Source: Devosia sp. Leaf420 (GTDB lineage: Bacteria > Pseudomonadota > Alphaproteobacteria > Rhizobiales > Devosiaceae). From it: DNA of 64,000 nucleotides. Location: the NCBI RefSeq assembly GCF_001425445.1, contig NZ_LMQU01000010.1, positions 565,501-629,500 on the forward strand, written 5' to 3'. This document shows positions 1 through 8,031 of this stretch, one piece after another. The position numbers and the translations under genes were made by a program. The notes beneath the pieces were generated by a model, which ran no database searches, was not told the origin of the DNA, and was given only the letters and a program-made list of their open reading frames with translations. Numbering within the stretch: position 1 is the stretch's first letter; every line of letters begins with the position of its first letter.

Positions 1-1861
1 CCCAGACACCAACCACCTCGGCCTTGCCCGACCAATGGCGCCCGGCGCCATCGAGCTTGGCCGTGCCGGTGCGCAGACCAGACGCATAGGTATGCTGGCC
101 TTCCGGCTTATCCGAAAGGAAAACCTGTCCGACTTCGAACAGCGCCACATCGGAAAAGCCGCGATTGGCATTGCGCCGTGCGCCAGCCAGCAGCCCCGGC
201 AACAGTGAGGGCCGCATGTCGGTCATGTCGGAGGCAATGGCATTTGCGAGCTGCCGGTCTTCCGTGCCGCCACCAAAGCGCGTCGCGTCGTCATGCGAAA
301 TGAAGCTCCAGGTCACAGCCTCATCGAGACCACGAGAGGCTAAAACCCGGCGCGCGATGCGGCGACGGTTCTGGATGGTCGTCAGAATGCGCGGCGCAAC
401 GTGGTTGAGGCGCGCCAGCGGCTCAACCGGCACATTGTCGACGCCCACCATGCGCATGACCTCTTCAACGAGATCCGCCTTTTGGGTGACATCCGGACGC
501 CAGCTCGGCACTTTCACCGTGCGCGTGTCGCCAGACCCTTCGGCCGCAAAGCCAAGCGAGGCCAAAATTGCTTCAATCCGCTCCGGAGCCACATCAAGAC
601 CCGTCAGACGGCGCACTTCGCCTAGCGGAAATTCGACAACCGTATTGGCAAAAACGTCCTCGCCCGAGATCGCCGGCTCCATCGGTTCGCCGCCGCAGAG
701 TTCAAGCACCAGCCGCGTCGCCAGTTCCATGCCCGGCTCGGTCAGCGCCGGATCGACATTGCGCTCGAGTCGATAGCGGGCATCGGACACGATACCGGTC
801 TTGCGGCCGGTCCGGGCGATCAGCTCCGGGTCCCAGCTTGCACATTCCATGAAGATGTTGGTGGTTTCCTCGGTCACGCCCGAGCGAATACCACCCATGA
901 TACCGCCGAGGCAGAGCGGCCCCTTGTCGTCGGCGATGACCGTCATGGTCTCGTCGAGCGTATAGACCTTGTTGTCGAGCGCATCGAACACTTCGCCGCG
1001 CGCATTGCGCAGCACCATGGTGCCCTCGACCTTATCGGCATCATAGGCATGGAGCGGACGGCCCCAGCCGAGCGAAACGAGATTGGTAATATCGACAATG
1101 GTGTTGATCGGCCGCAGGCCCACAGCCCGCAGGCGCGCCTGCAGCCAGTCCGGCGACGGGCCGTTCTTCACGTTGGCAATGAAGCGGCCGGCAAACTTGC
1201 GGATCGCCTTCGGCTCATCGCCCGAAAACTGCTGCGGCAGCGGCGCAATCGGGCTTTTGCCCTTTGACGGCACGGGCGAAAAATCAGTCATCTTCAGCGT
1301 GCCGAGGCCAAAGGCAGCCAGATCGCGCGCCACGCCATAGACACCGGTCGCATCGCCCCGGTTTGGGGTGATGGAGATGTCGAAAACCACGCCATTAATG
1401 CCGGCGTAGTCGACATACTTTGCGCCGATCGGTGCATCGTCAGGCAATGTAATAATGCCGTCATGATCGTTGCTGAGCTGCAATTCGGCCGCCGAGCAGA
1501 GCATGCCGTTGGACGGCGCACCACGAATGACCACACCACCCTTGAGTTCAAAATCCTTGCCCGGAATATAGGTGCCGGGGAATGCAAACACCGATTTCAT
1601 GCCGGTCTTCACATTTGGCGCGCCGCAGACAACGTCGATCAACTCGCCCGTGCCCGCATTGACCTTGCAAATATTGAGGTGGTCGGAATTGGGATGCGGC
1701 TCAGCCTGCACCACCTGCGCGATAACAAACTTTTCGAGCGCCTTGCCTTGCGATTCAACGCCTTCGACCTCGAGGCCGATCGTCGTCAGCGCCACGGCGA
1801 TCTCATCGGCGGACGCATTGGTCTCGAGATGTTCCTTGAGCCAGTCGAGCGTGAATTTCAT
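1..1861 (-). CDS. pheT: Phenylalanine-tRNA ligase beta subunit, 3' end cut by window edge
   Basis: Beta chain of the cytoplasmic alpha2beta2 phenylalanyl-tRNA synthetase, which charges tRNA-Phe and edits mischarged Tyr. The first 620 residues are visible out of the roughly 800 usual for the family; the C-terminal part, including the anticodon-binding region, lies beyond position 1. The N-terminus begins MKFTLDWLKEHLET, typical of the family, followed by a tRNA-binding (EMAP/OB-like) domain near residues 40-150 and then B3/B4 editing and B5 domains. The ATG at 1859-1861 lies 13 nt after the stop of the upstream ASCH gene, so it is probably co-transcribed with pheS. Identity is very secure. Confidence 0.95.
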   Translation of the reverse strand, partial: MKFTLDWLKEHLETNASADEIAVALTTIGLEVEGVESQGKALEKFVIAQVVQAEPHPNSDHLNICKVNAGTGELIDVVCGAPNVKTGMKSVFAFPGTYIPGKDFELKGGVVIRGAPSNGMLCSAAELQLSNDHDGIITLPDDAPIGAKYVDYAGINGVVFDISITPNRGDATGVYGVARDLAAFGLGTLKMTDFSPVPSKGKSPIAPLPQQFSGDEPKAIRKFAGRFIANVKNGPSPDWLQARLRAVGLRPINTIVDITNLVSLGWGRPLHAYDADKVEGTMVLRNARGEVFDALDNKVYTLDETMTVIADDKGPLCLGGIMGGIRSGVTEETTNIFMECASWDPELIARTGRKTGIVSDARYRLERNVDPALTEPGMELATRLVLELCGGEPMEPAISGEDVFANTVVEFPLGEVRRLTGLDVAPERIEAILASLGFAAEGSGDTRTVKVPSWRPDVTQKADLVEEVMRMVGVDNVPVEPLARLNHVAPRILTTIQNRRRIARRVLASRGLDEAVTWSFISHDDATRFGGGTEDRQLANAIASDMTDMRPSLLPGLLAGARRNANRGFSDVALFEVGQVFLSDKPEGQHTYASGLRTGTAKLDGAGRHWSGKAEVVGVW

Positions 1862-1874
1862 GTTCTTGGGACCT

Positions 1875-2327
1875 TCAGAAGGTGCCGTCGGCGCTGGCTA
1901 GCAGCGTTTCGGCCAAAAGTTGACGTCCGGCCGGCAGCACCTCTACCAGCCTGAAAATTTCGCAGACGATCTCCATGTCTGGAGAAAATCCGCCATTGCG
2001 CGCGAAATAGGCCTCATGCCCCGCGCGCCATTCGGCATAGGGCCCTTCGCCCTCGCGATCAGTGAAGGTAGGAGGAATGGCCTCGAATGGCATGATCTCG
2101 ACGCTGACTGTCTCGATCACGCAGGCCTCTTCCCCCGCGCCATTGAGCACAATGTCTCGACGCCCCACCTGCGGCAGCGGCTCCCCGCCGCCGCCAAAGT
2201 GGGCCAGTGCCCCACAAGTCGCATCCTTCTTGCCCGCCAGCACCAGCGCAAGCAGCCGATCCGCCAGCGCCGGATTGTCTCCGAAGCTGAAGCGAATGGG
2301 TTGGTTGCTGTCATTGGGCATCGTCAT
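1875..2327 (-). CDS. ASCH-domain protein inserted between pheS and pheT
   Basis: A 150-residue protein resembling the ASCH fold (a PUA-related RNA-binding beta-barrel). Visible family traits are an N-terminal GDNPALADRLLALVLAGKKDAT stretch carrying the G-K-K motif around residue 33, a central strand with VLNGAGEEACVIETV, and the acidic segment GEGPYAEWRAGHEAYF. ASCH proteins are proposed to bind RNA or modified nucleosides, and some hydrolyse acylated cytidines, but the substrate here is unknown. It starts 5 nt after the pheS stop and ends 13 nt before the pheT start, so it is embedded in the synthetase operon. A second ATG two codons downstream is possible. Confidence 0.8.
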   Translation of the reverse strand: MTMPNDSNQPIRFSFGDNPALADRLLALVLAGKKDATCGALAHFGGGGEPLPQVGRRDIVLNGAGEEACVIETVSVEIMPFEAIPPTFTDREGEGPYAEWRAGHEAYFARNGGFSPDMEIVCEIFRLVEVLPAGRQLLAETLLASADGTF

Positions 2328-2332
2328 TGCGC

Positions 2333-3463
2333 TCAGCTGCTCAGCCCACCAAACAGCGTCGGCAGGTCGAGCGGCCTAAAGCCGTAATGTTCGATCCAGC
2401 GCTGATCTGCGTCGAAGAAGGCGCGCAGATCCGGCATGCCATATTTCAGCATGGCGAGGCGGTCGATGCCCATGCCCCAGGCAAAGCCCTGATAGACATC
2501 GGGATCGAGCCCGGCATTGCGCAGCACATTGGGATGCACCATGCCGCAGCCCAGAATTTCGAGCCAATCCTCGCCTTCGCCGATCTTCACTTCCGAGCCC
2601 GAGCGATCGCATTGCACGTCGACTTCCATCGACGGTTCGGTGAAGGGGAAGAAGCTGGGACGGAAGCGCAAAGTGACACTCGGCACCTCGAAGAATGCCT
2701 TCAAAAACTCCTCGAGCACCCAGCGCAGCTGACCGATGTGCGAATCTTTGTCGATGACGAGGCCTTCGACCTGGTGGAACATCGGCGTATGCGTCTGGTC
2801 CGAGTCGTTGCGATAGGTGCGGCCGGGCATGACGACGCGGATCGGCGGATCCTGCGACGGGGTCAGATATGACGCTGCCGGCTTCTCATTGCTCTTTTGC
2901 ATCACGCGCACCTGCACGGGCGAGGTGTGGGTGCGCAAAACCTTCTTCACGCCGTCCGGGCCGGTCTTCATGAAGAAGGTGTCGTGCATTTCGCGCGCAG
3001 GATGACCTTCAGGGAAATTCAGCGCCGTGAAATTGTAGTAGTCCGTCTCGATATCGGGTCCTTCGGCAATGGAAAAACCCATATCCGAGAAGATGGCGGT
3101 GATTTCGTCGATGGTCTGCGAAATCGGGTGGATACGGCCCTTTGCGGTCGGCGCCGGCTGCAGCGGCAGCGTCACATCTACGGTCTCGGCCTTGAGCCGC
3201 GCTTCGAGCGCCGCGCCCTTGAGTTCGGTGCTGCGCGCGTCGATCAGACCCGCGATCTCATTCTTGAGCCCGTTGATGGCTGGCCCGGCGCTCTTGCGCT
3301 CGTCTGCCGCCATAGCGCCAAGCGTACCGAGCAAGGCCGAGACCGAGCCCTTTTTGCCCAGGGCAGCAACGCGGACGGCATCGAGAGCGGTTTCGGTGTC
3401 CGCGGTGGCGATCGCAGCGGAAAGTTCGGTGCGCAGCGTGTTGATATCAGTTTCCAAGGACAT
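2333..3463 (-). CDS. pheS: Phenylalanine-tRNA ligase alpha subunit
   Basis: Catalytic alpha chain (376 residues) of phenylalanyl-tRNA synthetase. It has an N-terminal coiled-coil tRNA-binding arm (about residues 1-90) and a class II aminoacylation core. Motif 2 lies around [12 protein letters not shown] and [12 protein letters not shown], and motif 3 is the glycine-rich [17 protein letters not shown] near the end. The ATG at 3463 ([10 protein letters not shown]) was chosen over a start 27 codons upstream because the extension would run into the terminator hairpin and a GAGAGCC ribosome-binding sequence precedes this ATG. It follows rplT after a terminator-like hairpin, so it may be partly uncoupled from the ribosomal genes. 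Confidence 0.96.
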   Translation of the reverse strand: MSLETDINTLRTELSAAIATADTETALDAVRVAALGKKGSVSALLGTLGAMAADERKSAGPAINGLKNEIAGLIDARSTELKGAALEARLKAETVDVTLPLQPAPTAKGRIHPISQTIDEITAIFSDMGFSIAEGPDIETDYYNFTALNFPEGHPAREMHDTFFMKTGPDGVKKVLRTHTSPVQVRVMQKSNEKPAASYLTPSQDPPIRVVMPGRTYRNDSDQTHTPMFHQVEGLVIDKDSHIGQLRWVLEEFLKAFFEVPSVTLRFRPSFFPFTEPSMEVDVQCDRSGSEVKIGEGEDWLEILGCGMVHPNVLRNAGLDPDVYQGFAWGMGIDRLAMLKYGMPDLRAFFDADQRWIEHYGFRPLDLPTLFGGLSS

Positions 3464-3503
3464 TGGGGGCTCTCGGCAATGAAATTTGAAGGCGGTTAGA
3501 GCA

Positions 3504-3548
3504 AACAAAAACGCCCCGCGCCAGCCCTTTTCAGGGTGGCGCAAGGCG
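3504..3548 (-). terminator. Intrinsic terminator or attenuator between rplT and pheS
   Basis: Read on the minus strand, a GC-rich stem (GCGCCACCCT, GAAA loop, AGGGCTGGCGC with one bulged C), extended by outer CGCC/GGCG pairs, is followed by TTTTTGTTT. It lies 28 nt after the rplT stop and about 40 nt before the pheS ATG. It may end rpmI-rplT transcripts or attenuate read-through into pheS. No leader peptide of the E. coli pheM type was recognised. Confidence 0.75.
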
Positions 3549-3575
3549 CAATTTCGACCTCAGCGAGACTGGAGG

Positions 3576-3977
3576 TTAGGCGGTGACGCGGGCGTGGGTC
3601 GTCTTGTCGACGCCCTCGAGATAAGCCAGCGCTGCCTTGGCCTTGGCGACCAGGGCACCGAACGCTTCGGGCTGGGTGATCGCGAGATCGGACAGCACCT
3701 TGCGGTCGACAGCAACCTCAGACTTGCTGAGGCCGTCGATAAATCGGTTGTAGGTCAGGCCGTGTTCACGGACAGCAGCGTTGATACGCTGGATCCAGAG
3801 AGCGCGGAAATTGCGCTTCTTGACGCGACGATCGCGATACGCGTACTGGCCGGCCTTTTCGACGGCCTGCTTGGCGATACGGATCGTAGACTTACGACGG
3901 CCATAATAGCCCTCGGCGGCCTTCAAGACCTTCTTGTGACGGGCGTGGGCGGTTACGCCTCTTTTTACGCGTGCCAT
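3576..3977 (-). CDS. rplT: 50S ribosomal protein L20
   Basis: Large-subunit protein L20 (133 residues), an early 23S rRNA-binding assembly protein and, in other bacteria, a translational repressor of its own operon. The sequence is strongly basic with the diagnostic N-terminus [16 protein letters not shown] and the conserved [24 protein letters not shown] segment. Length is slightly above the usual 117-120 residues because of a short C-terminal tail. It lies 19 nt downstream of rpmI. infC, which usually heads this operon, is not adjacent. Confidence 0.97.
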   Translation of the reverse strand: MARVKRGVTAHARHKKVLKAAEGYYGRRKSTIRIAKQAVEKAGQYAYRDRRVKKRNFRALWIQRINAAVREHGLTYNRFIDGLSKSEVAVDRKVLSDLAITQPEAFGALVAKAKAALAYLEGVDKTTHARVTA

Positions 3978-3996
3978 TCTTCAGTGTCCTTCCAGC

Positions 3997-4197
3997 TTAG
4001 CGGTTGTACGGCATGTACCACTTCACCAGACCCTCGTCGCCCTTGGACAGGATCTTGGTGCCGCGGTTGGTGCGGATGTACTTGGCGTTGTGGCTGATCA
4101 GGCGGTGGCGCTTGCCGGCAACGCCGGCCTTCACCTTACCCGAGGCGGTGAAGCTGAAACGCTTCTTGGCGCCGGACTTGGTCTTCATCTTGGGCAT
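3997..4197 (-). CDS. rpmI: 50S ribosomal protein L35
   Basis: Small basic L35 protein (66 residues). The diagnostic N-terminus [14 protein letters not shown] and the C-terminal [25 protein letters not shown] are intact. An in-frame extension to 4323 exists, but the ATG at 4197 matches the family start and has an AAGGA ribosome-binding sequence about ten bases upstream. It is the first gene of rpmI-rplT-pheS-ASCH-pheT, and a promoter-like sequence sits about 100 nt upstream. In most bacteria infC precedes it; here a plus-strand gene lies beyond the promoter instead. Confidence 0.97.
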   Translation of the reverse strand: MPKMKTKSGAKKRFSFTASGKVKAGVAGKRHRLISHNAKYIRTNRGTKILSKGDEGLVKWYMPYNR

Positions 4198-4294
4198 TTT
4201 GCGGGTCCTTATAGGAAAATAGGATGGATTTGGGCCCATCGCATTCAAAGATCGCCACGGCATGCCTTTTGGCCGGGCGATCCGGAGATGGCGC

Positions 4295-4323
4295 TCTATA
4301 GGGGGAATGGTGAGGATTGGCAA
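4295..4323 (-). promoter_or_regulatory. Probable housekeeping promoter for rpmI-rplT-pheST
   Basis: On the minus strand TTGCCA (complement of 4318-4323) is followed after 17 bp by TATAGA (complement of 4295-4300), a good sigma-70-type match. Transcription would start near 4288 and give a leader of about 90 nt before rpmI, long enough for L20-type autoregulation, although no specific fold was recognised. Confidence 0.55.
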
Positions 4324-4481
4324 GGCCGACTCGTCGGTGGCGCGCTTACGAAAACCTCCGGGTTTGGATCACCCACATTTTGGTGTTCAACCTTACCGAA
4401 CATTCATGAAACTTTATGCGGGGGTTTCGCGTCTATTCAGCACGCTCCAAGCGTCGGAGCGATATTTTAAGGAGTATATCT

Positions 4482-4790
4482 ATGCGTACCATCAAAGCTT
4501 TTGCTGTCGCTGCCCTTCTCGCCACCTCTGCCGGCGCCGCTATGGCCAGCCCATTCGAGGTCGATTCTTCCATCCAGGCACTCGACGAAGCGCGCTTTGC
4601 CACTGTTTTGACCGTCAACCCGTCTGAAGCCCGTTCGCTTGCGATCGACGTCGACACAGCGTCCTTGCAGCAGAAGATCAAGAACAACCCAGCTCTCGCA
4701 CGGACTGTGACCGACCAGGGTTTCCAGATCGACCAGATCGTTGGCCTTGATGCGACCAGCAGCACCAGCGTTACCCTCTACGCGCTCTAA
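4482..4790 (+). CDS. Small exported protein of unknown function
   Basis: A 102-residue protein with a clear Sec signal peptide: basic MRTIK start, hydrophobic core AFAVAALLATSAGAAMA and a likely cleavage site near residue 22. The mature part is about 80 residues, polar, without cysteines, and ends SVTLYAL. The ATG has a strong AAGGAG at 4469-4474; an in-frame extension to 4416 is discarded. I do not recognise the family. A second small secreted protein at 14912-15196 has a similar size and layout, but I could not show homology. A strong terminator follows directly, so it is probably monocistronic and periplasmic. Confidence 0.8.
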   Translation: MRTIKAFAVAALLATSAGAAMASPFEVDSSIQALDEARFATVLTVNPSEARSLAIDVDTASLQQKIKNNPALARTVTDQGFQIDQIVGLDATSSTSVTLYAL

Positions 4791-4812
4791 GACCAGCGTG
4801 TGATGGCAACAG

Positions 4813-4837
4813 GGCGGCCCATGTGGCCGCCTTTTTT
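4813..4837 (+). terminator. Intrinsic terminator after the small exported protein
   Basis: GGCGGCC, a 5-nt loop and GGCCGCC form a perfect 7-bp stem followed by six T. It separates the secreted-protein gene from the convergent glycosyltransferase, whose stop lies at 4841. Confidence 0.88.
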
Positions 4838-4840
4838 GTT

Positions 4841-5755
4841 TCAGGCTCGGGCGGCGGCCAGCATGGGTTCGAGATGATTTTCGAACAGTAGCCCGGGGTG
4901 CTCTGCCAAGGCCGCTCCATACGCTGCCTCCGCTGCCAGCGACACGCGCAGAAACCGCGCGATTCCTGCGATATCGACGGATGACAGGCCGTAGAACCCG
5001 CTCTCTACGCGTCGCAGGATTTCAGTTTTAGAAGCGATCATCCCTACCGCTACATCCTTGCCATTGCTCATCGAGCCATCGCGCTTCACGTAGTCGTGGA
5101 GGGGCGTACCCAAATGCAGCGACCGCGGCGCGTGGCGATAAAGCTGCAGCAGCAGTTCGAGATCGGTCATGTTGCTCAGCGTCGGATCATAGCGCGCATC
5201 GGTCTTCGTGCGATCCCAGACGACCATGGAATCCATCGAGACGCTCACCCACTTGTGCTCGCCCGGCGTCAGGTCGCGATCCGGCCCATCCCCGACATAG
5301 CGAAGATGCTCAAAATCCATGGTCATGACATCGAGCGCCGTGGTCACGATCGCCGCATTTTGCAGCGCCTCTACGGCCCGTTCTAGCTTGTCCGGCTTTA
5401 GCCGGTCATCGGCATCGAGAATGGCGACAAAAGGCGTTTCAAGTTTTTGGAGCGCCACATTCCGCGTTCGCGATGCGCCTGTCCCAACCCCGCCACTGGT
5501 CAGGAAAACCTGGCGATCATCGCGCAAACCCTGTTCGTCCAGGAAAGCCGCATAATCGAACCCGTCATCGGCAATGATCCAGTGCTGCCAATCGCCAAAA
5601 CTCTGGTCCAGCACACTCTGCACCGTAGTCGAAAGCGTGTCTTGGGCGCGGAAGGCTGGGGTGATGACGGCGACAGTACGGGATGGGGTCACAGAGGCCT
5701 CGAAACGTCGTGCGGCAAAGGCCTCTGGGCTTGAACCGAGGCGGGAAACACCCAT
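4841..5755 (-). CDS. Family 2 glycosyltransferase
   Basis: Inverting GT-A glycosyltransferase (304 residues from this start), probably transferring a sugar to a surface polysaccharide or lipid. Diagnostic segments are the N-terminal strand VAVITPAFRAQDTLSTTVQSVLDQS, the nucleotide-binding ADD and the metal-binding DADDRLKPDKL (DxD-like). There are no membrane segments. Three starts are possible: ATG at 5755 (GAGG upstream), ATG at 5800 (weak ribosome-binding site) and GTG at 5857 (GAGGAG upstream, but overlapping the hsp20 start). The shortest is preferred because the hsp20 promoter and leader occupy the upstream DNA. The gene stands alone, so its acceptor is unknown. Confidence 0.85.
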   Translation of the reverse strand: MGVSRLGSSPEAFAARRFEASVTPSRTVAVITPAFRAQDTLSTTVQSVLDQSFGDWQHWIIADDGFDYAAFLDEQGLRDDRQVFLTSGGVGTGASRTRNVALQKLETPFVAILDADDRLKPDKLERAVEALQNAAIVTTALDVMTMDFEHLRYVGDGPDRDLTPGEHKWVSVSMDSMVVWDRTKTDARYDPTLSNMTDLELLLQLYRHAPRSLHLGTPLHDYVKRDGSMSNGKDVAVGMIASKTEILRRVESGFYGLSSVDIAGIARFLRVSLAAEAAYGAALAEHPGLLFENHLEPMLAAARA

Positions 5756-5757
5756 AT
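5730..5757 (+). promoter_or_regulatory. Heat-shock (RpoH/sigma-32-type) promoter for hsp20
   Basis: CTTGAA at 5730-5735 is followed after 15 bp by CCCATAT at 5751-5757, close to the RpoH consensus CTTGAA / CCCCATnT. It points at hsp20 and would start transcription near 5764. It overlaps the 5' end of the divergent glycosyltransferase. The call rests on the match together with the heat-shock gene downstream. Confidence 0.7.
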
Positions 5758-5771
5758 CTGCCTCAGTCAGC

Positions 5772-5821
5772 CGATGCCAGTGTTTTGGGTCGGCCGGCAT
5801 CGTTGCTTGGCTAAACAAGGA
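5772..5821 (+). promoter_or_regulatory. ROSE-like RNA thermometer in the hsp20 leader
   Basis: The predicted leader of about 65 nt folds into two adjacent hairpins. Hairpin 1 pairs CGATGCC (5772-5778) with GGCATCG (5796-5802). Hairpin 2 pairs TTGCTTG (5803-5809) with CAAGGA (5816-5821), so the ribosome-binding AAGGA eight bases before the ATG is sequestered by a UUGCU-type strand with an unpaired G. That is the hallmark of ROSE elements, which precede small heat-shock genes in rhizobia. The structure was folded by eye. Confidence 0.65.
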
Positions 5822-5829
5822 CGGCGTTG

Positions 5830-6249
5830 ATGTCGCGTATTTCGGTGTTTTCCGCACCTTTTCTCCTCGGCTTCGATAGTTTCGAAGAGAGGATCGATCG
5901 GCTTGCCCGGTCGGCGGATGGCTACCCCCCCTATAATATCGAGCGCACTGCAGAGCCCGATGGGGCCGAGCGGTTCATCATCTCCATCGCCGTGGCCGGT
6001 TTTGCCGAAAACGAGCTCGAAGTGATGACCGAAGACAACCAGCTCTCCATCCGCGGCAAGCAGAAGGATGAGCCGGGGCGCGAGTTCCTGCATCGCGGCA
6101 TCGCCGCCCGCCAATTTCAGCGCACTTTTTTGCTCGCCGATGGCATGATCGTCAAAGATGCAACTTTAAACCATGGAATGCTCGTTATTGCTCTTGAGCG
6201 TCCACGCGTAACCAAGCTCGCCCGCCGAATAGACATTCGATCGCTCTGA
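5830..6249 (+). CDS. Small heat-shock protein, Hsp20/alpha-crystallin family
   Basis: ATP-independent holdase chaperone (139 residues) that binds unfolding proteins in the cytoplasm and forms oligomers. After an IbpA-like N-terminus (FDSFEERIDRLARS and PPYNIERT), the alpha-crystallin domain covers about residues 35-130, with FIISIAVAGFAENELEV, the loop GIAARQFQRTF and a GMLVIALER strand. The ATG at 5830 has AAGGA eight bases upstream, held in the leader hairpin. It is followed 17 nt later by a DUF1150 gene, a partnership seen in many alphaproteobacteria. An RpoH promoter and thermometer-like leader support heat induction. Confidence 0.93.
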   Translation: MSRISVFSAPFLLGFDSFEERIDRLARSADGYPPYNIERTAEPDGAERFIISIAVAGFAENELEVMTEDNQLSIRGKQKDEPGREFLHRGIAARQFQRTFLLADGMIVKDATLNHGMLVIALERPRVTKLARRIDIRSL

Positions 6250-6266
6250 TAGAAAGGGCCAATAAA

Positions 6267-6551
6267 ATGATGGATAGACGCAATATCGATGCCCTGAACC
6301 CCGAGGCACACCCGCTCCGGCACTTGACCGAGGCGCAGTTCGCCGCGCTTGGCGGCAGCGCCGTGGCCTATATCAAGCCGGTTTACGGGGAACTGCTGTC
6401 CCACATGATCAGCGAGGCCGAGTTCAATTCCGATGAGCTTTACCAGCTCGTCATGTCTGCCGACGGCACGCCGCTCATGGTGGCCGATACTGCCGATGCC
6501 GTTACCGAGTGGCTTGGCGACCAGAACTTGGGGCTCGCAACGCTGCATTAA
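6267..6551 (+). CDS. DUF1150 family protein in the hsp20 operon
   Basis: A 94-residue protein of a conserved alphaproteobacterial family of unknown function. Recognisable features are the HLTEAQFAALGGSAVAYIKPV segment and the C-terminal LVMSADGTPLMVADTADAV. No signal peptide or membrane segment is visible. It lies 17 nt behind hsp20 and ahead of a strong bidirectional terminator, so it should be co-induced by heat. A role as an Hsp20 accessory is only inferred from this pairing. Confidence 0.85.
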   Translation: MMDRRNIDALNPEAHPLRHLTEAQFAALGGSAVAYIKPVYGELLSHMISEAEFNSDELYQLVMSADGTPLMVADTADAVTEWLGDQNLGLATLH

Positions 6552-6582
6552 GCCAGCGTCGCTTGGAGCGTAGCCTAAAACA

Positions 6583-6615
6583 GAAGCCCCGCTGGCATAT
6601 GGCCAGCGGGGCTTC
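6583..6615. terminator. Bidirectional terminator between the hsp20 operon and ptsN
   Basis: A nearly perfect palindrome: GAAGCCCCGCTGGC and GCCAGCGGGGCTTC arms around a short AT-rich loop, with TTAATTT on one side and a run of A (T on the other strand) on the other. It serves the convergent DUF1150 and ptsN genes. Confidence 0.88.
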
Positions 6616-6636
6616 TTAATTTCAGGAATCCGCCAT

Positions 6637-7104
6637 TCAGGCGGCGGCGCTATCCTCGAGCGAAGTCGTCAGCATGGTGTAGAGCCGCTTTCGATCCGTT
6701 TCGGTCCGCAATTGGTCGATGACGCTTTCAGTGCGCAGCAAGCGTGCCACGCGCGAGAGAGCCTTCAGATGATCCGCACCCGCGCCGACCGGCGCGAGCA
6801 GCATGATCACCACATCGACAGGCTGATCATCGACCGCATCGAAGTCGATGGGCTCGTCCAGCCGCGCAAAAACGGCGGTCACGTCCTTGAGGCCATTGAG
6901 CTTGCCATGGGGAATGGCAATGCCGTTCCCCAGGCCCGTGGATCCAAGTTCCTCGCGCCCGGTGATGGACGCAAGAATCTCGTTTCGATCCATGCCGGTG
7001 ATTTCAGAAGCCTTATCGGACAAGACCTCAAACAGCTGACGCTTCGAGGTCAGCCCCGTACAGTCAAGTACGGCGTCCTCCGCCAGAATGTCGGCCAATT
7101 CCAT
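6637..7104 (-). CDS. ptsN: Nitrogen PTS EIIA component (PtsN)
   Basis: EIIA-Ntr (155 residues), the terminal phosphoacceptor of the nitrogen phosphotransfer system, which reports nitrogen and potassium state by phosphorylation-dependent binding rather than sugar transport. The active histidine is His66 in NGIAIPHGK. A typical EIIA core runs through PVDVVIMLLAPVGAGADHLKALSRVARLL. It is the last gene of the rnd-lptC-lptA-lptB-rpoN-hpf-ptsN block, a conserved neighbourhood in Proteobacteria, and ends before a bidirectional terminator. Confidence 0.95.
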   Translation of the reverse strand: MELADILAEDAVLDCTGLTSKRQLFEVLSDKASEITGMDRNEILASITGREELGSTGLGNGIAIPHGKLNGLKDVTAVFARLDEPIDFDAVDDQPVDVVIMLLAPVGAGADHLKALSRVARLLRTESVIDQLRTETDRKRLYTMLTTSLEDSAAA

Positions 7105-7152
7105 TAATCTGCCTTGGGCTCTACTTAAGCTTTGCTACGGCAGGAGGGCGCA

Positions 7153-7725
7153 TCAATTTGCCCCCAAAGCAGGATCGATCCAGCCTATATTGCCGTCCGC
7201 GCGGCGGTAGACCACATTCAGGCCGCCATGTCCAGCGTGGCGGAACATCACAACCTGCTGACCCGAAAGGTCGAGCTCCATCACGGCTTCTTCGACACTC
7301 ATCTGGCGAAGGTTCTTGGTGGTCTCGGCAACAACGGGCGGCGCGTAGTCTTCGTCGAGCTCATCGAACGCATCCGACGACCCGAAAACCGTATATTGCG
7401 CTGTTTCATCGTCTCCCGTTCCCGGTCCACGACGATGCGACTTGAGCTTGCGATTATACCGGCGCAACCGCTTTTCGATATTGAGCGCCATCACTTCATA
7501 GGCCGAAGTGGCGTCGCCACCCTGGGCGCTTGCCTGCAGGCTTGCGCCGCTGTCCAGATGCACCACGCAATCGGCGCGATAGCCGATCCCATCGGGGGTG
7601 AGGGTCAGATGTCCATCATAACCGCCATCGAAATACTTGCCGACGACAGCTTCAAAATGTTCCTCCGCTTTGCCCCGAAGAGCATCGCCGACATCCATAT
7701 TCTTTCCCGAAACGCGCAAGGCCAT
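7153..7725 (-). CDS. hpf: Long-form ribosome hibernation promoting factor
   Basis: Ribosome hibernation factor (190 residues), which binds the 30S decoding region in slow growth and, in the long form, dimerises 70S ribosomes into 100S particles. The N-terminal S30AE domain (about 1-105) begins MALRVSGKNMDVGDALR. The C-terminal dimerisation domain (about 130-190) contains MSVEEAVMELDLSGQQVVMFRHA and ends RRADGNIGWIDP. The ATG at 7725 fits the family and has an AAGGAAGAAA stretch upstream; a reading-frame extension to 7995 is not supported. It sits between rpoN and ptsN in the canonical order. Confidence 0.95.
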   Translation of the reverse strand: MALRVSGKNMDVGDALRGKAEEHFEAVVGKYFDGGYDGHLTLTPDGIGYRADCVVHLDSGASLQASAQGGDATSAYEVMALNIEKRLRRYNRKLKSHRRGPGTGDDETAQYTVFGSSDAFDELDEDYAPPVVAETTKNLRQMSVEEAVMELDLSGQQVVMFRHAGHGGLNVVYRRADGNIGWIDPALGAN

Positions 7726-7807
7726 GGCTTTTTCTTCCTTTCGGTCGTGTGTTCGACGCAGAAGGTCCCAAAAGCCGATTCCCCGACATTCGGGATCCTG
7801 CCAACCA

Positions 7808-7827
7808 TCACACGGTATTTGGTGTGA
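7808..7827. promoter_or_regulatory. Dyad in the hpf upstream region (7726-8031)
   Basis: The rpoN-hpf gap is 306 bp and holds no convincing gene. TCACAC (7808-7813) and GTGTGA (7822-7827) form an interrupted palindrome about 85 nt upstream of the hpf start, in a place where an activator or repressor could act. No sigma-54-type GG/GC promoter was found nearby. Confidence 0.35.
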
Positions 7828-7966
7828 CAGTTCGATGATGCTAGACCCGCCCGACCGGATGGGCAATCCGCATCCCGTCCCAAAGAGGCGATTGAGCGGA
7901 TGACAGAAAGGCGCAATGTCTTTAGCCTTCCGCTCGCACGATCCCGATGGGACATGGGATCGAACG

Positions 7967-7987
7967 CTAAAACCCCAGCCTTGGGTT
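7967..7987 (-). terminator. Weak intrinsic terminator after rpoN
   Basis: On the minus strand AACCC, a 7-nt loop and GGGTT are followed by TTTTAG, about 45 nt after the rpoN stop. Together with the long gap it suggests that hpf-ptsN has its own promoter. The short stem makes this uncertain. Confidence 0.4.
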
Positions 7988-8031
7988 CCAGCCATTTCGC
8001 GCTTGCGGGGCGATCTGCCGCAGCGCTTGGC

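Noticed and set aside
5756..5857. Longer start of the GT2 glycosyltransferase (GTG 5857)
   Set aside because: It has a GAGGAG site but would overlap the hsp20 start codon, its thermometer leader and its promoter.
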